DNA of 64,000 nucleotides, from the NCBI GenBank assembly GCA_047967505.1, contig CM106540.1, one strand, 5' to 3'. The translations under genes were made by a program, and so were the position numbers. This DNA is from Dipteris shenzhenensis (Eukaryota; Polypodiophyta; Polypodiopsida; Gleicheniales). Numbering within the stretch: position 1 is the first letter of the stretch; each line of letters starts with the position of its first letter. Shown in pieces: positions 22,628 to 35,213 of the stretch. The notes under the pieces were generated by a model. It was not told where the DNA came from. It searched no databases and saw only the letters and a program-made list of their open reading frames with translations.

Positions 22628-23165
22628 TCCACCTCTTTAGATTTAGATGGTTCATCCACATCAGACGGTTGATATCCTTCATTTGATTCTTCCAAGTTTT
22701 TAGAATCTGAATCATTAACCTCCATATCAAGGAATTCCCACCCACTATCTTTGATCAACTTTTTTGAGTCATCCAAAAATAGTCTTCAAGTTATCCTACC
22801 CTTCGAGGCATTATCGAGGAGGCCAGGGACAGGAGACAGAGAGTATATCAATTGCTACTTTGTGGATTTCCGCAAGCATTCAATATACACACAAATACAT
22901 CTGCCACATGCGCTTCGGATCGCCCTAGGCCAATTCAAGGTCTCATCACACTGACTTTGGATCGAGAGTGGATGCGTAGACGGTAAATACCCTTCATTTG
23001 ATTCTTCAATGAACATCCCCTTGGTCTTATCAATGTTGACAAGGTAAATACCCTTCATTTGATTATTCCTTCATCTTCTATATCCTTCCTCTTGCTTTGA
23101 ATCTTCGTCCTCTCATTCGACAATGGCTTCTGTACCCACCTGTTTAGATTCGGATGATTCATCCA
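22628..23165 (-). pseudogene. Copia internal fragment (acidic linker) and repeat shared with 37 kb
   Basis: The minus strand reads MEVNDSDSKNLEESNEGY, QPSDVDEPSKSKEV and, at 22990-23050, KGIYLVNIDKTKGMF. The same pieces occur at 36950-37180. The acidic stretch resembles the linker between integrase and RT in copia polyproteins. No enzyme domain remains. Confidence 0.45.
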
Positions 23166-23179
23166 GATCAGATGGTTGA

Positions 23180-23710
23180 CATCCTAATGATGCCTCTAAT
23201 AATCAATAACACGATGCATCGTAGTAATGCCATCAATTTTGAGCATGAAGACGATGTTATTTGACCACCCACTATAATAAGGTTGTCATTTGGCCAACGA
23301 TCGTAATGAACAATTACTAATGCCGTCAAGGTTAGCATCATAATGATGCCTCTAATAATCAATAACATGATGCATCGTAGTAATGCCATCAATTTTAAGC
23401 ATCATAAAGATGGCATTATTTGACCACCCAGCATAATAAGGTTATTATTTGACCACTGATCGTAATGAATGATTATTGATGCCATCAAGGTTAGCATCAC
23501 GTAACACGAGCATCCTAATGATGCCTCTAGTAATCAATAACACGATGCATCGTAATGACGCCATCAATTTTGAGCATAAAGACGATGTTATTTGACCACC
23601 CACCATAATAATGTTGTCATTTGGCCACCGATTGTAATGAATGATTACTGTTGATGCCATCAAGGTTAGCATCATAATGATGCTATCCTTACAATGCACC
23701 GTACTGATGA
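23180..23710. repeat. ATGATG-type satellite, left of the CACTA element
   Basis: Three tandem copies of about 155-175 bp start near 23182, 23336 and 23511. Each contains AATGATGCCTCTAATAATCA, ATGATGCATCGTAGTAATGC and TTATTTGACCACCC. The array resumes at 31042 on the other side of the CACTA element. Confidence 0.9.
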
Positions 23711-23769
23711 AGACACAACAAGACAAAGCACCCATAGATGCGTGAACAGATGCGTTTCATGAACTAAAT

Positions 23770-23995
23770 AAAAAACTTACGGGCGCGTCTATTTGCGCAT
23801 CTATTTTTACGTTTAGAGACCCGAGTCTAATTGCGCGTCTATATATCAGACACACGCACGTATAGACGCGCAGTTAGATGCATAAATAGACGCGCTTATA
23901 AACGCATTTATAGATGCACATATAGATGCAAGTCGAACAGACAGGCGCGTATATAAACGCGTTTTTAAACGCACTGATAGACGCGCTTTTTTTTA
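23770..23995. repeat. Left subterminal TnpA-site array
   Basis: About 20 copies of an octamer-like motif (TAGACGCG, TAAACGCG, TAGATGCG, both orientations) in 220 bp. Such arrays are the binding sites of the TnpA protein in En/Spm elements. Confidence 0.8.
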
Positions 23996-24309
23996 ATTTA
24001 AATTTTACAGAATACTATGTATGTTGTGTATGCTATATAGTTACAAGAATCCCATATCCACATTGTGTAATTAAATTCTTACAGCCAACCCCATTTTAAT
24101 TACAATTCCAAATAAAACATTACAACTCCAAAACACAATAAAATTGAAAGCTCAAAAAGTGCTTGTATATACATATAGCACGAAGCTAAGCCATGTCATG
24201 TGGCTTCAAGTACAAAAAATAAGAGGAGTGTATATACAAGAGGCACAAAGCCAAGCCAGTGGCTTTAAGTACAAAAAGGAGTAGCTAGCACTACTTGTAT
24301 GACTAATCT

Positions 24310-25710
24310 ATGTTCTCCAGGTCCTCGCTCCCTTCCACGCTCCCTTCTGCGCTCCCTTCTGCACCTCCTTCCTCCTCTTCCTCATCGTCTTGTGCATGGG
24401 CCTGTAAACAAGGGACAACATATATCAATGTATGAAAAATCAAATCTTTACTTATAATTTTGGCATTATTTAATTACTTTCAAATACCTGGGGGGCTACT
24501 CCAGTAGCTCGGGTATACTGCTCCTCAGTAATCAACCCGTCATCATGGAAGTGCCTCCATGTATCTCCTCTGCAATGGTGGCGGTGGTAGGCTGTCTCCA
24601 CAAGAGTAGGGTATCTGCCCATGATCTCAAGCTGCATGACCGTGACAAACTTTGCGGAGGGATTAGTACAAAGAAACAACCTCCTAATAAACTACATAAG
24701 CAATATAATTTGAGATCGATACTTACAAATTGGGCCTCCCATGATTCAACACCCCCTGCTCCAAAATGCGCGCTTCTATATTCCTCCATCTGGATCCTCC
24801 GTGCCTCCACGTGCTGCAGACTGGGGTCCTCCCTCGCTAACTTCATTGCCTTCTTCCACTCACGCTTGTGAGTGCTGTGGGGCGGGCCCCTTGGTGGTTG
24901 ACCTGCCTTAAGCCTGGCAAGCTCCGCTAGTGCCTGCCTCTTAAGCGAAGATCTTTTATTGCTAAGTATCGTAACAATCTTTGACTTCCCCCATTTATCT
25001 GTGAACTGGCGATTGGGGGGGTTAGGATACCTAGAGCGAACAGTAGCGAGGGTCTCATCAGCCAACCTCTTTGGGTGGTCTTTGTAGTGGATAAAGCAAT
25101 CTCTGTAATTGCTAGCAATTATAGAGCGCATGAAGGCCATGATGTCCTTCTCCCGCGCATCCATCAAGATGCCTCCTGTCTGAGTGATGTCATAATAAAT
25201 CGTACCATCACCCAGAGGCACGTCTAAATCATCTGAATCATCATCCTCCCCACTGCCACATGGCCCAAAGCACTATGCCATGCATCCCCCACCGCTCTCC
25301 CTGCTACTACGCCTGCTACCCTATCATGTCGAGCTCGTACGCTGGCCACTCGTAGCTAGGGACTGCAGGGGACTACGCTGATCACTCGTAGCTGGAGAAC
25401 CGAGTCTCAACGGCACAGGAGTACGTCGATGGCTCGTCGAGACAGAAGGACCTCCTGACGGCATGGGGGAAGGGGCATAAGATGATACGAGGGAAGGGGC
25501 ATAAGACGGCTGTGCTAACTCCGCTGGGGTGATCTCAGGTGGTGTGGGGTGGCTTGGAGTCTGTAGTGCCGACTCTTGGGGAGTGTTTAGAGTACCCGTC
25601 ATATACCCGTATAACTCCGCAGGACTAGGAGGGTGCCCTAAAAGGTTATATAAGTCCTTCCAAATAGATTCCCGGGGATCAGGTGAGCTGGAAGCGCTTC
25701 CTGGCCACAT
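24310..25710 (-). CDS. TnpA-like CACTA protein (Ptta/En/Spm type)
   Basis: Probably the DNA-binding accessory protein of the CACTA element, acting on the TAGACGCG sites. It reads on the minus strand in several exons. 25710-25324 is Ser/Pro-rich (APSLVSSYAPSPMPSGG). 25221 to about 24728 is the conserved part: YYDITQTGGILMDAREKDI, NPPNRQFTDKWGKSKIV, ILSNKRSSLKRQALAE, SLQHVEARRIQMEEYR. About 24626-24470 follows (GRYPTLVETAYHRHHCRGD). A final acidic exon (DEEEEEGGAEGS) ends near 24310. The conserved part fits the plant transposase Ptta/En/Spm family (Transposase_24). Exon limits are approximate and the join between 25324 and 25221 is not settled. Confidence 0.6.
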
Positions 25711-25789
25711 GTTGAACTGGAAAAAAGAAAAAAAATATATTACTGATGAGCTGAGAAGAAAGGGGAAGAAAAGAGAGGCTTACTGTCAG

Positions 25790-26035
25790 AGCGCGTCTAT
25801 AGACGTGTCTGATTTGTGCGTCTATAGACACATCTAATAGAGCGTCTAATAGCTCGTCTAACAGAGCATCTAACAGAGCATTTAACAGAGCGTCTAACAG
25901 AGCGTCTAACAGAGCGTCTATCGACGCGTCTGTCTGTGTCTGCGACAGGCCAGGCGCATTTAGACGCGCCTGTAGACGCGATTTTAGACGCGCTATGAGA
26001 CGCGCCTATAGATGCGCTCCGACAGACGGGATTTC
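25790..26035. promoter_or_regulatory. Internal block of TnpA-type motifs between divergent CACTA genes
   Basis: More than 15 copies of GCGTCTA / TAGACGCG variants in about 245 bp, in the upstream space of the minus-strand TnpA-like gene. A second short block lies at 26420-26550, just before the plus-strand TnpD start. Identical motifs fill both element ends, so this region probably lets TnpA control its own and TnpD's promoter. Confidence 0.6.
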
Positions 26036-26610
26036 TAAAAAGTAGAAAAGGACATTGCACCCGACACAAAAACATGACACTAATACCCAGATCATGCGCT
26101 TCTTGGATACGAGAAAGTACAAATCTGGAAAGAACAAACTTCCAAACAAGATCAACTGCAAAAAGACTTACTTGGATAGAGGTATGGAAGGTTCTTCTTT
26201 CTTTTTCAAAGTTCCTTCTCCTCCTTGTTCGTCCTCCTCTCCTTTAAGCTTAGAAGTAAGTGTGGGTGCCTTTCTCTTGAGTGTAAGCTTGGAAGTAAGT
26301 ATGGGAGCTTCCCTCTTAAGCATCAAAACTATGGATCTGCTAATAAGGAAGGAAGCAAGCCACGCGAAGTATAAGTAATGTGAAGAAAAGCAAAGCGAGC
26401 GGCGTGCTAAAAAGCAGGTTTAAAAGTCGCATCTATAGTCACGTCTAATAGCGCATCTATAGGTGCGTCTAAATACACAGAGTAGATGCGCATTTAGATA
26501 CACCATTAGACGCGATTTTAGACGTGCTTTTAGACGCGACTATAGACGCGTCACAGAGTTTAAATTAAACATTTGAAGAAGAGCAAATTTGGTGGGTTGT
26601 TTGTTTGTAG

Positions 26611-29600
26611 GATGTCTTCATCTTCAACAAGTAGCTCCAGTGAGGATGAATCCCTCCGTATCCACCATCGCGAAATGTGGTTGGAGAAAAAAATCAAATG
26701 TCTGTGTGATCGATGTCGAGGAAACATGTATCGTGCATGCAGGATTACACTCAATCATATCTCAAAGTATGGAGAATGGGATGTGACCGTAAACAGGGTA
26801 AGGGTTTGTAAGTTAAGGTTGATTGAGATACCTATGGGTGTTCATATGTTTGAGTTATGATCCCATTTTAATTTGATACAGGATGCAGTGCCACACCCGC
26901 ATATGTTACCCTATGCTCGTCGTGAGGAGGCGAAGCGTCGGCAATATGAGGTGGGATCTTTGGGAGGGACCATTACGGATGCATGGAGTGATGGTGGTAG
27001 TAGCCCTCCACCATTACCTCATGAAGCCGTGGAGGAGGAGGTGTTTGATGATATGGTGTGGGATTTATATGTCCATCAAGGGAGGGATAATAGCATGGAG
27101 TAGGATGCTCTTTTTACTGCAGCATCGACTCCATTGTTTGAGGGGTGCACATTCTCTGTTCTATGTGCCTCCCTTGAGTTACTAAACTTGCAAACCATCT
27201 ATGGATGGAGCAATGCAAATTTGAATGCATTACTCAAGTAAGCTTTAAAGTCGATTTTGCAAACATGCTGAATTATGCTAGTGGGTCAATTACTCGAATG
27301 CTTTTCCTCATTTATGGTCTTCACGTGCAGGCTATTGTGTAAAATGCTTCCAAGGGAGAATAAACTACCGACCTCAAGAGATATGGCAAGGCAACATGTG
27401 ACCTCTCTTGGAGGATTAGATTACAAGCGCATCCATGCATGTGTCAACGATTGCATTTTGTTTCGTGGACTACATAAGGATGCAAGAGAGTGTCCTACTT
27501 GTGGAGAGGCAAGATATAGAGCAGATCTCAAAACCTTGGACGTGCCTCATAAGGTATTGCGACATTTTCCCATAATCCCTCGCATCCAACATATGTTCAA
27601 GTGCAAATCTATTGCAGAGCTCATGTCATGGCATTCCTCCCATCGATCAACCGATGGCAAGTGGAGAACTCCCGCGGACTCTCCTGCGTGGAAGCATATT
27701 GAAGACACATGGCCAAGCTTCAAGGAAGAACTTAGGAGCTTGAGACTTGGATTGGGTATGGACGGTGTGAACCCATTTGGTATCAAAAGCACGTCTTACA
27801 GTGTATGGCCAATGGTATTGGTGAATTACAATCTTCCACCCTCTATGGCTATTAAGAAAGGACATGTCATGCTGTCCCTTCTAATTCCAGGAAACATAAA
27901 GTCAAAAACCCTGATGTTTATTTGGAGCCTTTGATTTATGAGCTAGAGATACTTTGGAGAGGTATCGAGGTGCATGATGTGAGCAGGCCTCCCTCGTCAC
28001 GAGACTTCAACTGCAAAGCAGTCTTGATGTGGATGATGCATGACTTCCCAGGCTATGGCGAGTGTTCAGGTAAGCATTGCACTTCTAATTATGAATAGGC
28101 AAAGGATGTGGCACCATGACCCACCTTCAACTCTTAATTGTGTCTATTGTTCAGGTCTCACTACATCGGGTTACCATGCATGTCCTGTTTGTGGTCCTTC
28201 GCTAGTTGCCTCACGGGCAGACGCATTGAATAAGGTCATCTATGAGAATCACCATCCATTTCTCCCACCTGATCATCCTAGATATGTTGCCCCTTGGAAT
28301 GAAGTCCTCCCACAATCACTCACCGCGGGAGATTGGATGAGAACATGGGACGGTTCCACGACTCCTCCACCACTTGGCATGAGCCGGTAAGGGTTTGTAA
28401 CTATTGGCTGGAAGTAAAGATTGGCTATATTGGCTAAAAGTAAAGATTGCACGCTAACACTTTATTTTGTTTAGATACTCCATATTTTATCGTTTACCAT
28501 ATTGGTCCCACCTCAAGATCAATCACTTGCTTGATCCCATGCACATTTTCAAGAATGTGGCATGTACCATTTGGGAGCATTTGAATGGGACATGAGATTC
28601 GGCAGGCATAAGGGAGGATCTACATACCACAGGGAGGATACATGAAGCTTGGCCTCAAGAGAAACCAAATGGGTGTGTTTTTTTACCTCGTGCACTGTGG
28701 ATGTTATCAAAGCTAGAGATGGCGACGATGAAGCGCGCTATTACTACAATTCGTACTCCCACTGGATGCATGAGGTGTTTGAAGGGAGCCTTTACAAAGA
28801 GCAAGAAAAGAGGTGTAGAGCAATTATATGGCTTGAAATCTCATGATTGGCACAAGATGCTCCAAGTAAGTATTTTATGTGCATAATATCTTTTTCCTTT
28901 CAAATTTGTGAGTGAATAGCTATAAGCAACTAAACAACCACCTCCTCGCGGGTTCAGTTCATACTACCTACTAGCATTTCATGTAGTGCATCAAAGGACG
29001 TGAAAGATTGTATTGACAAGATGGGCGAGCTTGTGAGGTATGTGAGCTCAAAGGAAATAGATCCCACCACGCTTGAGAATGCTCGAGTTATGTCAATGGA
29101 GGCAATTTGTTTAGTGGAGGAGACATTTCCACGTTCTATTCTCACAAGCCAACTACATCTCATAGTGCATTTGGTGGATGAGATTGCTATATGTGGTACT
29201 ATACATGCACGATGGTTGTTCTTTCTGGAGCGCTTCATGAAGACCTTGAAGGGCTTTGTGAGACAAAATGCAAGACCAGAAGGTAGCATGGCCGAGGGTT
29301 GGTTGGTACAAGAGTCACTTGTATATATTTCTGAGTTTCTTGTTGATGTGGATAGCTCTCTCCCACGACTTTGGAGAGATGATGAAGACCTAAGGATGAC
29401 CTCTATTGTGCCTCAAGGGAAAGGATGCAACAAAGTAATAGGCACGGAGTTGCATAATAGTATCAACCTCTTTTGCGTGCTTAATAGTGATGTGATGAAA
29501 AGATGGGTGACAAGATACGAGGATGCAAAGGCAAGAAGACAAGAAGAAAGGGCCCTCTTTCGTACACACCACGGATCTCGTGTGCCATACCCTCAGCATC

Positions 29601-30585
29601 TAAGAGCACTTCCAAAGGATATTCATGTGGATTGGCTACTTGATGAAATGGAGAAAGCAGAGAAAGACGAGGGGATGCATATCACAATGGAAGAATGGGA
29701 GTATGCTAGGGGATGCATGAGCAAGGTCGGTATATAGAATGTTATGCATAAGTTAGGAGCTTTCAATAATTTAGATTGCTTATTTAATTGATTTTTTCTT
29801 GGTGTAGTGCACTATGTTCAATGCTATATGGTGTGAGGGCAAGCATTTTCGAACACAACGGATTGATGATAAGAGAAACACACAAGATTGCGGCGTCATT
29901 GCTAGCTTTGAGGGAGCCAATGGAGCCATGGATGACTATTGTGGCATAATCCAAGATATTATTATGCTTCACTTTCGACGCTTCTTTGTGTATGTTTTGG
30001 ATGTAAAGTGGTTTAAGGACATGGTGGAAAGAGGCCCTAATGCAACAATCAAATGCCATGCAAGTGGCTTTGTAACTATTGACTCCACAAAGTTTTGGCA
30101 AAGTAGGAAGGACACACTAGTACTACCGCAACAATGTGAACAGGTACTGTGCACACATATAAAAATTCTCGCTTTTAAATATTTGATGCAAGAAAAGTAA
30201 CATGATTGTATTTGTGTTTGAATTAGGTTGTCTATCAACCAATGGTGGATAATAATAGATGGTGGCATGTCATACCTATTATGCCACGTTCCAAAGTGAT
30301 GTATAGTACATTTACTAATATGGAGCGTATGGAGGATGATCATGGCCATGGACGTGATGATGACCGTGATACAAGAGAGGAGGATGATCATGAGATAGGA
30401 GATACAGATATTGAGGCCATTACCCGTGAGGACGAGCCTACCATTCGAGATGCTGATTTCGATGAGCACATGAGTGGCACAAGTAGTAGTGGGTTGAATG
30501 TATTTGTAGATCTAAACACTTGTTTGGATTTTGAAGTAGATAGTTTGGCAAGGGTTGATCTCATTGAGGATGAGATTGAACCGTA
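26611..30585 (+). pseudogene. TnpD-like CACTA transposase (Transposase_21, DUF4218, DUF4216)
   Basis: Cuts and moves the CACTA element. Exon 1 (26611-26799) starts MSSSSTSSSSEDES and holds RCRGNMYRACRI. Exon 2, from 26882, holds VPHPHMLPYARREEAKRR but meets a TAG near 27101. The next long exon (27331-27934) has DYKRIHACVNDCILFRG and CPTCGEARY, the hallmark of plant Transposase_21. Later come FNCKAVLMWMMHDFPGYGEC, LPYWSHLKINHLLDPMHIF and GLKSHDWHKMLQ, with a TGA near 28592. DUF4218 follows (29000-29737: LIVHLVDEIAICGTIHARW, FVRQNARPEGSMAEGW), then a DUF4216-like part (29814-30585). A small intron (28069-28154) splits one block. At least two stops and a frame change make it a pseudogene. Confidence 0.88.
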
Positions 30586-30759
30586 GCCCCATAATTGATA
30601 TTGGCAAAACTATTTTACATATTGTCTCATTCTCCTCATCTCACTTAATTCTTGTATATGTGGGCTTGCAAAAAATTATGTGCTTTGGTAATCATGGGCA
30701 ATGTTTGGAAAGCAATGATGTACACCAAAATCTCACTTTCTGTATTCTCTGCTTTGCGT

Positions 30760-31020
30760 CTATTTATGCGTCTAAATGCACGTCTGATTCTCAGTGTAAA
30801 CACGCAAATAAACGCGCTAATACATGCACAAATAGACGCGCTAATAAACGGGATGTTAGACGGGACCATATTTTCTCAGGTTAGATGCACACGTAGACAC
30901 GGTAATTTACGCGCAAATAGACGAGCTTTTAGATGTGCATTTAGACACGCCTGTAATTCCTCTACTAAAGCAACGCCTATAGATGCGCCTGCTATTTTGC
31001 ACATCTACCAAGCGCGTCTA
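30760..31020. repeat. Right subterminal TnpA-site array
   Basis: About 18 copies of TAGACGCG-like motifs (GCGTCTA, TAAACGCG, TAGACGAG) ending 20 bp from the element terminus. Confidence 0.8.
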
Positions 31021-31044
31021 TAGTTGCTTTGTGTTGTTGTGAGA

Positions 31045-31918
31045 CATCATAACGATGCCATGATAATGATAATAGTGGCATAATAACAATGCTATCAATT
31101 GGATTGACATCATAATGATGGCATTGTAATGATGCCATTGTTACAATGCCATCAATGCGATGGTAATGAATGATTACTGATGCCTTTATTACAATGCATT
31201 CGTAATGATGCATTATTACGATGGCCATATGACATCATTAAGATGCCATCATAATGATGAAATGACATCATTAAGATGTAATTGTAATATTAGAATGCCA
31301 TTGTAATGAACGATAATGATGCCATCATAATATTATGATGATTTAACCATGTCATCAAACCACCATAATAAGGATATCATTTGGCACTGATCGTAATGAA
31401 TGATTACTGATGCCTTTATTACAATGCATTCATAATCATGCATTATTACCATGACCATATGACATCATTAAGATGCCATCATAATGATGAAATGACATCA
31501 TTACGATGTGATTGTAATATTAGAATGCCATTGTAATGAATCATAATGATGCCATCGTAATATTATGATGATTTAACCATGTCATTAAATAGATCAACAT
31601 GACTCCATCATTATGATGGAATCGTAATGATGGCATCTTGATTTTATGATAGCATTGTAATGATGGCATTACTATGGTACTATCGTAATGACAGCATCGT
31701 AACAATGCCAACATTGTGCTGTCATAAAATGACCGTGTCATTAGGATGCGATCATAATGATGGCATCGTTTGGACTCCCCAAATAACGATGGCATTGTAA
31801 CAATGCCATCGTAATTGTGGGTGTTTTTTACTTCAGAATTATGATGGCATCCTTCTAATAACGACACCATCATAATATCATAACGATGCCATCATTACAA
31901 TGGCATCATAATGACATG
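31045..31918. repeat. ATGATG-type satellite, right of the CACTA element
   Basis: A continuation of the 23.2-23.7 kb array. It is made of short, partly palindromic pieces such as AATGATGCCATCATTACGAT and GATGGCATCGTAATGATGGC. Minus-strand frames (for example 31541-31873, His/Tyr/Ser-rich) are repeat artefacts. Confidence 0.9.
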
Positions 31919-32545
31919 TACATGCAAACAGTAAGAATGTGAGGAAGGGGAGAGGGACGTGGCTGCGTAGGCATCAATCATAAATAACTCCCTTGATATT
32001 TTTCTTCCAAGACTTGTATGCATCACTGGATCCTAGCTGGGAGATCCTAGCTGGGAGTTCTTGGGCTTACCTTTGCCCCCTTAGTCCACCGCCAAAGCTC
32101 TCTTGTTCGATTGGTTGAAGATATGTTCATGAGCTTCTTCCTGCATCAACAAGAGCGCAAGCTCATCAAACATCAGAGGTCTGAACTCTGACTTGCCATC
32201 ACCGTATTCACGAAGCCTCTGTAACTCCGGGGTAGGGGGTGCATCACCATGAGTGCCAACTGGGCTGAATCAGCCCTGTGACCAATTGCTACCAAGTGGT
32301 CCCTCACCACTTTCACCTTGGTCATGTGGTCATGCACACTGCCTCCCTCGTCTAGCTCCAAAGTGTATAACTGATGTTGGAGCAAGAAGATTCAAGCTGT
32401 ATTATTTGTCTCATATAGACCCTTCAGAGTAGCCCATGCTTCAACAAAAGTCTTTGCCCTCTAGATATGTGCAATCACTGCATCTGCACGAGCCTATGAT
32501 CATCGCAAGAGCATACAAATCACGATCCTCCTAGGCCTCTAGCTC
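31919..32545 (-). pseudogene. Copia gag fragment, copy 1
   Basis: The minus strand reads LLQHQLYTLELDEGGSVHDH, KVKVVRDHLVAIGHRADSAQ and HPLPRSYRGFVNTV. This is the UBN2/gag region of Ty1/copia elements (LxxLKM..G.SV..H...). Stops and frame changes interrupt it. It is nearly the same as the copy at 33180-33755. Confidence 0.75.
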
Positions 32546-33175
32546 TTTGTCTCAATAACATGATGCAACGTAGTGATGCCATCAATTTTGAGCATCATAA
32601 AGACAGTGTTATTTGACCACCCACCATAATAAGGATATCATTTGGCCACCGATCATAATGAATGATTACTGATGCCTTTAATACAATGCATTCGTAATGA
32701 TCCATTATTACGATGGCCATATGACATCATTAAGATGCCATCATAATGATGAAATGCCATCATTACGATGCAATTGTAATATTAGAATGCCATTGTAATG
32801 AACGATAATGATGCCATTGTAATATTATGATGATTTAACCATGTCATCAAACAGATCAACATGACTCCATCATTACGATGGCATCGTAATGATGGCATCT
32901 TGATTTTATGATAGCATCGTAATGATGGCATTACTTTGGTACTATCATAATGATAGCATCGTAACAATGCCAACATTGTGCCGTCATAAAATGACCCCGT
33001 CGTTAGGATGCGATTGTAATCATGGCATCCTTTGGACTCCCCGAATAACGATGGCATTCTAACAATGCCATCGTAATTGTGGGCATTTTTTACTTCGAAA
33101 TTATGATGGCATCCTTCTAATAACGACACCATCGTAATATCATAATGACGCCATCATTACAATGGCATCATAACG
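32546..33175. repeat. ATGATG-type satellite, duplicated copy
   Basis: Close match to 31290-31918 with the same order of sub-repeats, including ACTCCATCATTACGATGGCA and ATTGTGGGCATTTTTTACTT. Confidence 0.9.
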
Positions 33176-33755
33176 ACATGTGCATGCAAACAATAAGAAT
33201 GCAAGGGGAGAGGGACGTGGTTGCATAGGTGTCAGTCATACATAACTCCCTTGATATTTTTCTTCCAGGATTTGTATGCATCACTGGATTCTAGCTGGGA
33301 GTTCTTGGGCTTACCTTTGCCCCCTTTGTCCTTCACCGCCAAAGCTCTCTCGTTCGATTGGTTGAAGACATGTTCATGAGCTTCTTCCTACATCAACAAG
33401 ATCGCAAGCTCATCAAACGTCAAAGGTCTGAACCTCTCACCTGCCATCACCATATTCATGAAGCCTCTGTAACTTCGAGGTAGGGGGTGCATCACCATGG
33501 GTGCCAATTGGGCTGAATCAACCCTGTGACCGATTGCTGCCAAGTGGTCCCTCACCACTTTCACCTTGGTCATGTGGTCATGCACACTGCCTCCCTCGTC
33601 CAGCTCCAAAGTGTATAACTGATGTTGGAGCAACAAGATTCGGGCTATGTTATTTGTCTCATATAGACCCTTCAGAGTAGCCCGTGGTTCAACAGAAGTC
33701 TCTGCCCTCTGGATATGTGGAATCATCGCATCTGCACGAGCCTATGATCAAAGAA
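33176..33755 (-). pseudogene. Copia gag fragment, copy 2
   Basis: Same sequence as copy 1 with a longer open frame (33726-33388): RAETSVEPRATLKGLYETNN, KVKVVRDHLAAIGHRVDSAQ, RFRPLTFDELAILLM. Past a stop it continues NQSNERALAVKDKGGKGKPK, the basic region before the zinc knuckle. It joins a copia RT fragment abruptly at about 33755. Confidence 0.78.
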
Positions 33756-34560
33756 CTTTAAGATCTCCAAGATCTTTCATGTCAAACTCATTCTTCAACT
33801 TAGCTTTTATATCAGCAACGCCATACTCATCACTGCCTATCAGGATCAAATCATCCACATAGATAACAATCACCACATAACCGGCATCAGTCTTCTTCAC
33901 AAATAGTCAATGATCAGCCTTACCAACCACAAAACCAACACTTTGTAAGTATTGACTGATCCTCTCATTCCAAGCTCGTGGAGCTTATTTCAACCCATAC
34001 AAGGCTTTCTTCAATCTGCAAACATACTAAACATACTGCAGAAAATTAAGATGGACATAACCATCTGGTTGTGACATATATAGCTCTTCCTACAAACCAC
34101 CATTGAGGAAGGCATTCTTAACAACCATTTGCTGTAATTTCCAGCCTTTTGTAGCCGCCAAAGCAATCACAGTCCTCACAGTAGCCATCTTTGCAACCAG
34201 CTAAAGGTTTTCTCATAATCCAAGCCATATTTCTATGCATAACCCTCTACAACCAGCCTCGTTCTACTGAACCATCAAACTTGCATTTCACTTTGTAAAC
34301 CCATTTGCAACCAATGGGTGTTTTTCCTTCAGGAAACTCAACCAAGTCCCAAGTCTGATTCAAGGCAAGTGCATCCATTTCTTCATCCATGGCTATTTGC
34401 CATTGCTGATCTTGCACAGCATCATCAAATCTAAATGGCTCTGAGTATCCCACAACTTTTGTCATGTAAGCAAAGTGTTTTGTAGTAAATCCACTATATG
34501 TCAACCTGTCCATAGGGTATCTAACCCTCTGAGACCTTCTCAGACAATCTCATTCACCTT
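33756..34560 (-). pseudogene. Copia reverse transcriptase N-terminal fragment
   Basis: The minus-strand frame at 34513-34247 reads [39 protein letters not shown] and CKFDGSV, the entry of the copia RT domain. Downstream to 33756 RT-like words persist in shifting frames (for example YHNQMVMS-like and IDYL pieces) with many stops. Truncated at both ends. Confidence 0.75.
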
Positions 34561-34841
34561 GGTCTTTCCTTTATCTCTTCCCCTTACTAACATAGAGGTG
34601 TCAGTGGAAGATCTCAACTTGCCTGACCAAGGACTACTGTGATAGTGGAAGCACCACTACTTTGTGGATTATTTGTGTCATACCAATGATCTATAGACCC
34701 ATCATCAGAATCATATCATTCAAAGTCGCAACCAAGAAAGGCTGTTCTATCAGCTCAATCAAGAGTGCATCTAATGTCCCACTCAACTTACGCCCCTTGC
34801 CTTCAAATGGAGGCTATATCAATAGATAAGACGAACTATAG

Positions 34842-34842
34842 G

Positions 34843-34926
<84 letters not shown>
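34842..34926. repeat. (CT)n microsatellite
   Basis: About 85 bp of uninterrupted CT. Confidence 0.97.
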
Positions 34927-34931
<5 letters not shown>

Positions 34932-35151
34932 CGTGAATGCATTGATTAAAAAAGATAAAAAATTTACATAAGGTTTATCATAGGTTCATACATACTCTCA
35001 TCATTTTCGAACATCTGAGCGCATGACTCTTCTGTCAAAATCCAAAACTTTAGAAAAATCTGAACTTGGTTTGTTCTTATGCCCCCCCGGCTGCCCTCTC
35101 CTCTTGGTGGTGGCACCTAGGTACATTAACAAATCAGCATCTTAGCCAAAG

Positions 35152-35152
35152 A

Positions 35153-35212
<60 letters not shown>

Positions 35213-35213
35213 A
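35152..35213. repeat. (CT)n microsatellite 2
   Basis: About 60 bp of CT with one TTT interruption. It directly precedes the LINE ORF1-like fragment. Confidence 0.95.

Larger units (their letters stand above)
23714..31041 (+). mobile_element. CACTA-type (En/Spm) transposon, 7.3 kb, CACAA termini
   Basis: The termini are CACAACAAGACAAAGCACCC on the left and, in reverse complement, CACAACAACACAAAGCAACT on the right. A 3-bp duplication, AGA, lies at 23711-23713 and 31042-31044. Subterminal regions (23770-23990 and 30760-31020) are packed with TAGACGCG-type motifs. Inside are a minus-strand TnpA-like gene (24.3-25.7 kb) and a plus-strand TnpD-like transposase (26.6-30.6 kb), arranged head to head around another block of the same motif. 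Stops in the transposase show that this copy is probably dead. It sits in a satellite array. Confidence 0.93.

Noticed and set aside
23168-23735. Minus-strand frames rich in Met/Ile/Leu
   Set aside because: They repeat with the ATGATG satellite period.
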